From Methanobrevibacter sp. (GTDB taxonomy: Archaea > Methanobacteriota > Methanobacteria > Methanobacteriales > Methanobacteriaceae): a DNA stretch of 14,625 nucleotides. The stretch is taken from assembly GCA_017652345.1 (NCBI GenBank), contig JAGCBE010000116.1, forward strand, positions 1 to 14,625, read 5' to 3'. The position numbers were made by a program, and so were the translations under genes. Below the pieces are notes generated by a model. The model did no database searches and was not told the origin of the DNA. It saw nothing but the letters and a program-made list of their open reading frames with translations. This document shows positions 7,520 through 13,665 of this stretch, in pieces; within the stretch, counting starts at the first letter, position 1; each line of letters opens with the position of its first letter.

Positions 7520-8587
7520 TTAGATAAATCTATATTTTGCTAGTAATGTATTAAAGTTAGTGCCTGTTTGATTATCTAGGTAGCATACTTTATTTCTAGC
7601 AAAGCATTGTCTTATAAGTTCTTCAGGTCGTCTATCATATAATAGTTTAGGTGTTTGCATAAAGTCAGGATTGAATTTTTCTGTTAGTATTCTATCAACT
7701 TCTCTATCAGTTTTATATACAAATACTATTATGTTACCGCTTTCCTCTTCTACTTGTAATTGCATTACATAGTAGAAAGATAAATATCTTACACCTACTT
7801 CATATAATGTTTCCCAATTTCCTTTTGGTCGTTTAGGATATTCTTTAGTTTCCCAATCACCTGATGTAATCTGTTTGGCAACTTGTCCAAAGAACATGTT
7901 ATTCTTTATGTTGATGTTCTCACAATATTCTACTGCAAGTTCTACAACTTCATCTATGCCTAGTTCATTTACAGTATGGAAACTAAATAGTTTTATCTCA
8001 CCTTTCTTTAATTTTAAAACATCTTCTGTTATCTTCCAGTATTCAAAATAAGGGTTTATCTGTGAAACAGTATTACCTATGAGGATTACCTGTCCCAGCT
8101 CATGACGGAGTATTGTTGAAACAAGGTGCATAAGTTTTGCGGGTTCATCATCAAGGTATGTCTTATCGGTTATAAACTCTTCGTAGATAATAGTTCTAAC
8201 ATCTTCAAATACCCATGACTTATATCTTTCTGCTTCATTTAATGCACAGTAGTAACCTATCTGTTCTATCTTTTGTTTCTTTCCATTCTTTAAATTTATG
8301 TATGTCCATATCTCATTTGATGCTGCTACTAATCCATCAGCGTCTGGAAAGTTTCTTTTAAACTGTTTCTTGTCGAAATATTTTTCTACTTCCTTACTTT
8401 TTATATCGTCTTGCCATCTACGTAAGTATACAAATTTACCATGAAATTTATTCTCTTCATCTTTGTATCTCTCGTATACTTCCTCTCTTGCTGAGTATGA
8501 TTTACCATTACCTCTCATGCCATAAGGTATTAAGTATTGTACTCCAGTGCCTGCTAATTTTTTAATACTGTAATATTGTGTAGCCAT
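7520..8587 (-). CDS. DNA packaging ATPase (gp16-like)
   Basis: 355 residues; phi29 gp16 has 332. It drives the genome into the prohead using ATP. Walker A is G-MRGNGKS at residues 23-30, followed by the basic FVYLRRWQDD corresponding to gp16 FIYVRRYKPEL. A Walker B-like IIYEEF lies at 133-138 (Glu in place of the usual Asp), and the sensor-like LIGNTVSQINPYF of picovirus ATPases is at about 169-181. The ATG at 8587 follows AAAGGAG embedded in the end of the upstream gene. Oddity: in phi29 the ATPase ends the late operon, while here it is the last gene of the replication-strand block, so it would be made with or after the polymerase rather than with the head proteins. Confidence 0.88.
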   Translation of the reverse strand: MATQYYSIKKLAGTGVQYLIPYGMRGNGKSYSAREEVYERYKDEENKFHGKFVYLRRWQDDIKSKEVEKYFDKKQFKRNFPDADGLVAASNEIWTYINLKNGKKQKIEQIGYYCALNEAERYKSWVFEDVRTIIYEEFITDKTYLDDEPAKLMHLVSTILRHELGQVILIGNTVSQINPYFEYWKITEDVLKLKKGEIKLFSFHTVNELGIDEVVELAVEYCENINIKNNMFFGQVAKQITSGDWETKEYPKRPKGNWETLYEVGVRYLSFYYVMQLQVEEESGNIIVFVYKTDREVDRILTEKFNPDFMQTPKLLYDRRPEELIRQCFARNKVCYLDNQTGTNFNTLLAKYRFI

Positions 8588-8590
8588 TAG

Positions 8591-8860
8591 TTATCTCCTT
8601 TCACGTTTTTCTTCTTCAGGTTTAAATATATCATCATATACCCATGAGCCTACTTTGTTTGCCCAGTGAAACATGTAATCATAATATTCACCTGTTACTT
8701 CTTTATATAACATATTATGTAATGATGCTATAACTTCTATCAAATCAATATCTTGATATCCATCATCACCTCTGATGGTTTCCTCAAACATAATCTTATT
8801 ATTACGCATAACATTCTCTTTTATCCATACAGTTATGTTATCCAATTCTTCTTTTGTCAT
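8591..8860 (-). CDS. unknown 89-aa protein
   Basis: Start at 8860 (MTKEELDN) because GAGGTG lies 5 nt upstream and it begins just after the stop of the preceding gene; the longer frame to 8965 overlaps that gene and has no ribosome site. The product is acidic with several Trp and Tyr (YYDYMFHWANKVGSW) and a charged end (KPEEEKRERR). No membrane segment or known motif is visible. It lies between an unknown gene and the ATPase, 3 nt from the latter and carrying its ribosome site, so it is co-transcribed and possibly translationally coupled. Function not recognised. Confidence 0.65.
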   Translation of the reverse strand: MTKEELDNITVWIKENVMRNNKIMFEETIRGDDGYQDIDLIEVIASLHNMLYKEVTGEYYDYMFHWANKVGSWVYDDIFKPEEEKRERR

Positions 8861-8861
8861 A

Positions 8862-9188
8862 TTACACCTCACTTTCAAATCCTTCAGTAATATCCAATAT
8901 ATAAAGCCACTCTCTATGTTGTTGCCCTTCATCAAAATCCCACTCATAAATAGTATCATTATCATGTAATGTGATTAAAACTGTAAGATACTCCCATTCT
9001 TTTTCAAAATCATAACGCTGCCTAAAATAAGCTACAAAAGATGATTCCATGTGAGGATACGTAACTTTTCTAAATACATCTAGTTTTAACTCAAACTCCT
9101 CATCATTATATCCACCATCTAATGCTTCCCAATTAACTTTAGGTGGCATTATAAGTTTACCATTTACAATACAATATTTCTTTATCAT
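8862..9188 (-). CDS. unknown 108-aa protein
   Basis: Acidic, rich in Trp, Tyr, Asp and Glu (ITLHDNDTIYEWDFDEG, REWLYILDI), with mixed alpha/beta character and no recognised motif. AAAGGAG (9194-9200 on the + map) is 5 nt from the ATG, and linker copy 7 ends only 3 nt before that site. It is first in the module 9188-7520 together with the 89-aa unknown and the ATPase. Its stop is 1 nt from the next ATG. Small acidic early proteins of phages are often host inhibitors or DNA mimics, but nothing here proves that. Confidence 0.65.
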   Translation of the reverse strand: MIKKYCIVNGKLIMPPKVNWEALDGGYNDEEFELKLDVFRKVTYPHMESSFVAYFRQRYDFEKEWEYLTVLITLHDNDTIYEWDFDEGQQHREWLYILDITEGFESEV

Positions 9189-9203
9189 ATTTTCTCCTTT
9201 CTA

Positions 9204-9217
9204 CTTAGTTAACTAAG
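9204..9217. repeat. linker palindrome copy 7
   Basis: CTTAGTTAACTAAG. The polymerase gene ends inside it: CTT AGT TAA read on the - strand encodes the last two residues Leu-Ser and the stop (9209-9211). It ends 3 nt before the next AAAGGAG. Confidence 0.92.
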
Positions 9218-11359
9218 CACTACATTTCTCATTCTCTGCTCATATATATCCCAATCAATACTGCCAACATCTAAATAATCTATTAACGATTTGTATTCAT
9301 CTGTCATAGTTAATTTATATCCATTATTTCTAAGATTTATTCCAAATGAATATCTAGATACATAACCATCATGATATGTTACGTTCGGCATTGTTGTTAT
9401 ATATGTGCTTAATTTTTTAGTTACTCCATTAGCATCTTTATCAAAGTTTACTCCATCTTTAAAATTTCTTATATCATTTTTAAGTACAGAAACTGCTTCT
9501 TTATTTATTCCACTTACAGTCATTCTTAGAAAGTTTTCGCCTTTTCTTCTTTCACAATATCTTTTTGCACCTAATGTAATAAACTCTTCGCATGGAGTTT
9601 CCTCTTCAAATATGCCTAATGGTTTTTTCTTTCCTTTTGGTGTTAATGGTCTAGTTAATTCAAAATCAATATGTAATTTATCACACATTGCTTTTAATTC
9701 ATCTGTAATATATTCATCATACCACGACCATTCATGTTTACCTAATGCAAAAATACTATCCGTGTCTACATAAAGCACATCATAACCATTTAAACCACAT
9801 TTTTCTATACATTTCCATAGATTTTCTCTTGCATATGCAGTTACATATATACCCCAACTATATGATAAAAAATATCTTTTCTCAGATGTATATTCTCTTC
9901 GTAATTTTGCAAAACGCTCTTCTACCATACTTTTTGTAAGATGTTTTACTACCCAACTACCATCAGTGTTATACTCTACCATCGCTTGTATAATTGCAGT
10001 AACCATCATTCCAAAACAAGAATTTATATATTGTTTGCTTTGCATATAAATATCTTCCATACCCTCAACATCTTTTAAGTTAGTTTTATTCTTATATAGA
10101 TTGAGTATATATTCTATAAGTTTTTTAGGTAAATAATCCTTGTTACTACTATAAGCCTCTAGAACTTCAAGATTTTCCCATGTATAATTATTCTTAATTA
10201 TTTTATAGTCAACCTCTGTTACATACATAATTAGTTTATTTGCTTTTATTATTCTACCATTGTCATATATTGCATTAACGCATGAGCATTTACTTGCTTG
10301 AATGTATGTATTAAAGTTTGTAGAAATAATATTAGTAAATTCTAATTTATAAATGTACGCTTTTTTATCAAAATTTTGTTCTCTAATTTCTCTTACAGTA
10401 GTAACCCATGGTGACATTGGATATTTTTTGCAACACATTACCGCTGGATAACTTGAGGCAAAATCTCTATGTTCTATGTATATATCATCTGAATTTATAT
10501 AATCTTTATTTATAACTTTTCCTGAATGTACTCTATTTGCATGAGTATATCCACCACTAAATAAATTCTGTAATAATATATATTCATCTACACTTTTTGG
10601 TATTAATCTTTTTATAAAATAATTATATTTAGTATCTTTCATTAGAATATCTTTTACTTCTTGTCTTATAGTGCCTGTTTGTGTTAATGGTATTTTCCAA
10701 ATAGATTTATATCTATCTTTATATTTTTTAATTCCATTATAAACAATTACACAATCTCTTTCTGCATAGTCATATTCTTTTTGATACAATCTAGTTAAAG
10801 GAGTTCTTATTTTATAATAATTTAAGTTACCTACCAATTTTTTAATTCCTAGTTCATTACCCCAACTTTCTAATGATAATCTTGTAAGCATATATGAGCA
10901 TCTAAATTCAATATTAGGAAATTCTTTACTACATGCTCTTATTGGTTTATGTGAATTTCTGGCAAATACTACTGTCCATGTTAGAATATTTGCTAGAAAT
11001 ACAAATTCAAAACCTAAATTATGAACCCATATAATAAATTTTACGTCTTTAGGCAAATCACTAAAAACTTTTACAAGTTCTTCGATATTTCTACCATAAT
11101 ATACTTTGTCATTAAATGAAAATTGCCATAAATAACATAGAGCAAGTGGTTCTAATGAATTCCAATATTCAGTAGATTTTCCTTTTTTATATCCTTTTAC
11201 CTTACCATCTTTAGTTAACCATGCACTTGTAGTTTCAATATCTAGAGTAAGAATATCTTCACATCTTTTAATAATTTTATATGAGCCATCAGAATGTCTA
11301 GACCTAGTTTTATGTATATCATAGCTAACATATTTTAAATTATTAATGTATTGTATCAT
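9209..11359 (-). CDS. protein-primed family B DNA polymerase
   Basis: 716 residues; phi29 polymerase has 575, but larger members are common. It copies the linear genome from a terminal-protein primer, with strand displacement. Exonuclease motifs: TLDIET (D40, E42), HNLGFEF (E118 in place of the usual Asp) and YAERD (Y198, D202). Polymerase motifs: A DFASSYP (299-305), B KQYINSCFG (442-450; K442, N446, G450), C YVDTDS (530-535; D532, D534), and KRY (599-601). The region 310-440 between motifs A and B has the length expected for the TPR1/TPR2 insertions of this subfamily. The ATG overlaps the terminal-protein stop as TAATG. The last codons Leu-Ser-stop are supplied by linker copy 7. Confidence 0.95.
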   Translation of the reverse strand: MIQYINNLKYVSYDIHKTRSRHSDGSYKIIKRCEDILTLDIETTSAWLTKDGKVKGYKKGKSTEYWNSLEPLALCYLWQFSFNDKVYYGRNIEELVKVFSDLPKDVKFIIWVHNLGFEFVFLANILTWTVVFARNSHKPIRACSKEFPNIEFRCSYMLTRLSLESWGNELGIKKLVGNLNYYKIRTPLTRLYQKEYDYAERDCVIVYNGIKKYKDRYKSIWKIPLTQTGTIRQEVKDILMKDTKYNYFIKRLIPKSVDEYILLQNLFSGGYTHANRVHSGKVINKDYINSDDIYIEHRDFASSYPAVMCCKKYPMSPWVTTVREIREQNFDKKAYIYKLEFTNIISTNFNTYIQASKCSCVNAIYDNGRIIKANKLIMYVTEVDYKIIKNNYTWENLEVLEAYSSNKDYLPKKLIEYILNLYKNKTNLKDVEGMEDIYMQSKQYINSCFGMMVTAIIQAMVEYNTDGSWVVKHLTKSMVEERFAKLRREYTSEKRYFLSYSWGIYVTAYARENLWKCIEKCGLNGYDVLYVDTDSIFALGKHEWSWYDEYITDELKAMCDKLHIDFELTRPLTPKGKKKPLGIFEEETPCEEFITLGAKRYCERRKGENFLRMTVSGINKEAVSVLKNDIRNFKDGVNFDKDANGVTKKLSTYITTMPNVTYHDGYVSRYSFGINLRNNGYKLTMTDEYKSLIDYLDVGSIDWDIYEQRMRNVVLS

Positions 11360-11946
11360 TATTCAATTTCCCCTCTTAAATACTGATAAACTCTGTTTGT
11401 TCTTGTAGTTTCATCTAGTCCTTTTTCTTTTGATGCTTTTGCTAAAGCACTTATTAAGTCTTTCATAGTATAATCGTTATCTTCACTATTTACCTCATCA
11501 AAATATTCTTTAATTTGGTCACTAGAAAAACCTGCTGTTTTATCTTTAAAAGCAAATATTAATTCAACAAATGTCTGATATTGGTCTTGTGTTAAATATA
11601 CATTACCTGGTTTATCATTATAAGATTGCCATGCTCTTCTATATTTTTCTTCGAATATATCTTGAGTTTCAATACTAGTATAATCCCATTGCAAAAAGTC
11701 ATGTAATTTTCTTGCCTCATATAGTATCTCTTTTTTCGTTTTTCCTATTGTTCTTGCTGATAATAAACCTTGTTTTGTTATTCCAGTTATATTTTCTCTT
11801 ATATCATCTAAGTAAACTTCTGAAATTACATCATCTTTATTAAATTGTCTTTCATTTATTTCTTTAATTGCATATGAGATATATTCTCTTAACTGCGTAA
11901 CTTTTTGTTTTGACCATGCTTTTTCATAAAATTTTTCTAAATCCAT
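11359..11946 (-). CDS. putative terminal protein (replication primer)
   Basis: 195 residues, helical and highly charged (ITKQGLLSARTIGKTKKEILYE), shorter than phi29 p3 (266). A terminal protein supplies a Ser, Thr or Tyr hydroxyl as primer and stays bound to both 5' ends. The call rests on position (directly before and overlapping the polymerase as TAATG), size, charge and the inverted terminal repeats; the priming residue cannot be named. AAAGGAG, 8 nt from the ATG, is embedded in the last codons of the upstream gene, whose stop also overlaps this ATG as TAATG, so three genes are tightly coupled. Confidence 0.75.
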   Translation of the reverse strand: MDLEKFYEKAWSKQKVTQLREYISYAIKEINERQFNKDDVISEVYLDDIRENITGITKQGLLSARTIGKTKKEILYEARKLHDFLQWDYTSIETQDIFEEKYRRAWQSYNDKPGNVYLTQDQYQTFVELIFAFKDKTAGFSSDQIKEYFDEVNSEDNDYTMKDLISALAKASKEKGLDETTRTNRVYQYLRGEIE

Positions 11947-12188
11947 TACATTTTCTCCTTTTCTAATTGTTCTATTATATATTCACCAACATTTGGAAAA
12001 GCTAAATTAAATATATTACTTTTAAAAAATTTTAATGACTCATTTGCTCTTAATTCAAAATATGCTCTTTCATTTTTATTTAGAGCTCTATTTTTTAATA
12101 CAGTTTTATATTCTCTATATTCTTCTGCAGCATCATGAGCCATTGCCTCTATTAAAAGAAGTATTCCTTCATCATTTATATTATCCAT
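11946..12188 (-). CDS. unknown 80-aa helical protein
   Basis: Start at 12188 (MDNINDEG): CTCCTTT on the + map (12194-12200) is an AAAGGAG 5 nt upstream. An in-frame ATG at 12203 would place this ribosome site inside the gene. The product is helical with many Glu, Lys and Ala (AHDAAEEYREYKTVLKNRALNKNERAYFELRANESL) and no known motif. It heads the replication module before the terminal protein and polymerase and overlaps the terminal-protein start, so an accessory replication role is a reasonable guess. A terminator hairpin lies just upstream, so this gene may need readthrough or its own weak promoter. Confidence 0.7.
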   Translation of the reverse strand: MDNINDEGILLLIEAMAHDAAEEYREYKTVLKNRALNKNERAYFELRANESLKFFKSNIFNLAFPNVGEYIIEQLEKEKM

Positions 12189-12204
12189 GTACTCTCCTTT
12201 CATA

Positions 12205-12232
12205 AAAATAGGGAGTGGTGTTTGCCACTCCC
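12205..12232 (-). terminator. rho-independent terminator, leftward
   Basis: On the - strand GGGAGTGG pairs with CCACTCCC (12225-12232 with 12211-12218) around a 6-nt loop, followed by CTATTTTTATG. It follows the ssDNA-binding-like gene and linker copy 8 and precedes the 80-aa gene. It should reduce transcription into the terminal-protein/polymerase genes, giving more of the binding protein than of the polymerase. Confidence 0.85.
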
Positions 12233-12235
12233 TTG

Positions 12236-12249
12236 CTTAGTTAACTAAG
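12236..12249. repeat. linker palindrome copy 8
   Basis: CTTAGTTAACTAAG, 3 bp from the stop of the ssDNA-binding-like gene and 3 bp before the terminator hairpin (- strand order: stop, linker, hairpin). Confidence 0.92.
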
Positions 12250-12252
12250 TGA

Positions 12253-12615
12253 TTAACAATCTTTCAGGTTGTAAATAGGAGTAACCTTCTTCACCTTTGC
12301 CTGAATTTCCTCGTCAAACACTTCAACCTCTTTGATTGAAATGTCAGTTATCATAAGATGTCCCGACAATACTGCATTTAACATTGTTTTGTTATTTGCA
12401 ATTTCCTTGAAATCTTTTACTGCTCTCTTTGGCATGTTTATCTGATAGCCATTACCTATAACTACCAACTGTTCACCAAAGAAACCTTTGTTATTAAAGT
12501 AGAAACCCTCTACCTTAACTTTCATTCCGGCAAAATCTGATAATGGTTTAAATTCCATTTCAGAAATATCAACTCCTTCTCTGATAGTATTTGTTAAGTT
12601 AAATTTTTCAAACAT
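12253..12615 (-). CDS. putative ssDNA-binding protein
   Basis: 120 residues, about the length of phi29 p5 (124). It is beta-rich with alternating hydrophobics and a central GMKVKVEGFYFNNKGFFGEQ / LVVIGNGYQINMPKRAV segment that could be an OB-type fold with exposed aromatics (F38, Y39, F40). An ssDNA-binding protein is needed for strand-displacement replication, and none of the other genes looks like one. It forms its own module between linkers 8 and 9, has a strong ribosome site (AAAAAGGAG, 9 nt) and its own terminator. It is less AT-rich than its neighbours, as is the capsid gene, fitting high expression. The identification comes from fold-like pattern and context, not from a catalytic motif. 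Confidence 0.55.
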   Translation of the reverse strand: MFEKFNLTNTIREGVDISEMEFKPLSDFAGMKVKVEGFYFNNKGFFGEQLVVIGNGYQINMPKRAVKDFKEIANNKTMLNAVLSGHLMITDISIKEVEVFDEEIQAKVKKVTPIYNLKDC

Positions 12616-12659
12616 AATTTTATTCTCCTTTTTTGTTTAAACTGATTTCTACGTTACTA

Positions 12660-12673
12660 CTTAGTTAACTAAG
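12660..12673. repeat. linker palindrome copy 9
   Basis: CTTAGTTAACTAAG, symmetric out to 12658-12675 (18 bp). On the - strand its first stop (TAG, 12669-12671) ends a 7-codon ORF that has a perfect ribosome site. The next start is 45 nt beyond. Confidence 0.92.
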
Positions 12674-12692
12674 TATTCGGTGCTCTAATCAT
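12669..12692 (-). pseudogene. 7-codon ORF cut off by a linker
   Basis: A perfect AAAGGAG is followed, 6 nt later, by ATG at 12692, then MIRAPNT and TAG at 12669-12671, which is the first stop of linker copy 9. Such a strong start leading nowhere suggests either the stub of a gene whose body was replaced when the linker joined, or a leader peptide that tunes the ssDNA-binding gene. The sequence alone does not decide. Confidence 0.4.
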
Positions 12693-12705
12693 TTAACTCT
12701 CCTTT

Positions 12706-12828
12706 CTATTTATATTTCTCTTTTAACTTTTCCAGTTGCTTTTTACATCTGTAAAGATTTTCGAGTTCTTGTTTATTTTTCTTTTCATGCTCATATATCC
12801 AGTTATTATTCTTCTTCGGTTTGCTCAT
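12706..12828 (-). CDS. 40-aa basic coiled-coil protein
   Basis: Starts MSKPKKNNNWIYEHE and ends EKLKEKYK. About half of the residues are charged, with Lys outnumbering Glu, and the second half has heptad-like spacing (LENLYRCKKQLEKL). The start overlaps the end of the Cys-rich gene by 23 bp. The ribosome site is weak (GAGAAG-like), so translation is probably coupled to the upstream gene. Downstream, 14 nt separate its stop from the truncated 7-codon ORF. A short helical protein of unknown role; it may be real because it fills an otherwise empty gap in the gene order. Confidence 0.45.
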   Translation of the reverse strand: MSKPKKNNNWIYEHEKKNKQELENLYRCKKQLEKLKEKYK

Positions 12829-13042
12829 TCTTCTCATTTTCTTCCCTTTCTTTTAAATATAATTCAGCACACATTTCTAAATAACAAGCTTGTAGCATTT
12901 CAGAATCCCATTCTTCTGGTGTTACATGAAAAATACATCTATAATGATTGTTCTTTTTTATGTCCTTTGAAAACGGACAATCTTCACAAGAATTTCTACT
13001 TTCACAATATGTTGCAATTTTTCCAAATATCATTTCTATCAT
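12806..13042 (-). CDS. small Cys-rich protein, possible metal site
   Basis: 78 residues. Cys13, Cys19, Cys22 and Cys36 form a C-X5-C-X2-C-X13-C cluster (with CEDCPF), which could bind zinc or an iron-sulfur centre; Cys53 and Cys58 follow. The C-terminus is strongly acidic (EREENEKNEQTEEE). The ATG overlaps the previous stop as ATGA; AAGGAG is 11 nt upstream. It belongs to a run of four small, tightly packed early genes between linkers 9 and 10. Such early phage proteins often bind host enzymes, but no function can be read from the sequence. Confidence 0.65.
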   Translation of the reverse strand: MIEMIFGKIATYCESRNSCEDCPFSKDIKKNNHYRCIFHVTPEEWDSEMLQACYLEMCAELYLKEREENEKNEQTEEE

Positions 13043-13272
13043 ATTATTATAATCTCCTTAAATTCATTTCTTGAAATGAAATATTCATTTTCATTTGCTA
13101 TTATTGTAACTCCATTATCATGTAATGATACTGCATCTATTTCTGCTAATTCTATATCAAATATATCTCCAGTTTCATCCTCTTTAAATTCACTTATCTT
13201 AAAAAGTTGTTCCTCAAATATTCTCACGCAATGACTTACTGTTAATCCATATATTCTTATTTTGTTCACCAT
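13039..13272 (-). CDS. unknown 77-aa protein
   Basis: Acidic protein with alternating beta-type hydrophobics (DIFDIELAEIDAVSLHDNG, VTIIANENEYFI) and a very hydrophobic end (EIIII). The start MVNKIRI at 13272 is preceded by a modest GGGGTGAG site. Its stop overlaps the start of the Cys-rich gene (ATGA), so the two are coupled. No known motif. Its LHDNG motif recalls LHDND in the 108-aa unknown; both proteins are acidic and beta-rich, so distant relation is possible but not shown. Confidence 0.6.
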   Translation of the reverse strand: MVNKIRIYGLTVSHCVRIFEEQLFKISEFKEDETGDIFDIELAEIDAVSLHDNGVTIIANENEYFISRNEFKEIIII

Positions 13273-13283
13273 ATTCTCACCCC

Positions 13284-13580
13284 TTATATGTCCATTGAGA
13301 TTCCTGTGAAATCTCTATTGAATATTATCATTTGAAATGAACTCATCAACTCTTCATTGGATATATATATTGTAGTTGCTCTTCTATTCCTTCTTATGAT
13401 TATTTTATTCGACTCCATCAATTCGATACATAACATATTTGACGTCCTCAGCATCTCATCATGTAATATCATGTTACCCGTTTCTGTATATATTTTATAG
13501 TCTACCATGTCATATCTTAAGAGTTCATTTATATCTGTTTTAATTCCTTTTATCTTTACTGTATACGTTCTTTTCTTCAT
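13284..13580 (-). CDS. unknown 98-aa basic protein
   Basis: Basic N-terminus (MKKRTYTVKIKGIKTDINE) and a basic middle (NKIIIRRNRRATTIYI); predicted mixed alpha/beta. The Arg-rich stretch could touch nucleic acid. First gene of the module between linkers 10 and 9; linker copy 10 ends 6 nt before its AAAGGA site. phi29 encodes the abundant dsDNA-binding protein p6 (104 aa) in a comparable early position, but no residue-level match can be claimed. Confidence 0.62.
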   Translation of the reverse strand: MKKRTYTVKIKGIKTDINELLRYDMVDYKIYTETGNMILHDEMLRTSNMLCIELMESNKIIIRRNRRATTIYISNEELMSSFQMIIFNRDFTGISMDI

Positions 13581-13602
13581 TTTCTTTTTTTCCTTTGCAT
13601 TG

Positions 13603-13616
13603 CTTAGTTGACTAAG
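13603..13616. repeat. linker palindrome copy 10 (TCAA centre on - strand)
   Basis: CTTAGTTGACTAAG on the + map, CTTAGTCAACTAAG in the transcribed (-) direction, the same sense form as copy 4. It lies between the regulator's hairpin and the 98-aa gene, 6 nt before that gene's ribosome site. Confidence 0.9.
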
Positions 13617-13628
13617 TGGTTTAGGTTT

Positions 13629-13651
13629 GGCGGTATATCTTGTATACCGCC
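13629..13651 (-). terminator. hairpin after regulator gene
   Basis: GGCGGTATA (13629-13637) and TATACCGCC (13643-13651) form a perfect 9-bp stem with a 5-nt loop. It lies 14 bp behind the regulator stop and before linker copy 10. No T-run follows on either strand, so it may act as an attenuator or RNA 3'-end protector rather than a full terminator; the genes further left have no other obvious promoter. Confidence 0.65.
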
Positions 13652-13665
13652 TTACCTTGTTTGTG

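Noticed and set aside
8861..8965. N-terminal extension of the 89-aa gene
   Set aside because: It overlaps the upstream gene in another frame and has no ribosome site; the inner ATG at 8860 has one.
9405..9939. Frames of 122 and 64 aa on the + strand inside the polymerase region
   Set aside because: They lie opposite the polymerase palm with its conserved motifs and have no start signals.
12736..13074. 112-aa Phe/Leu-rich frame on the + strand
   Set aside because: Antisense of the Cys-rich and coiled-coil genes; its hydrophobic look comes from reading A-rich genes backwards, and it lacks a ribosome site.
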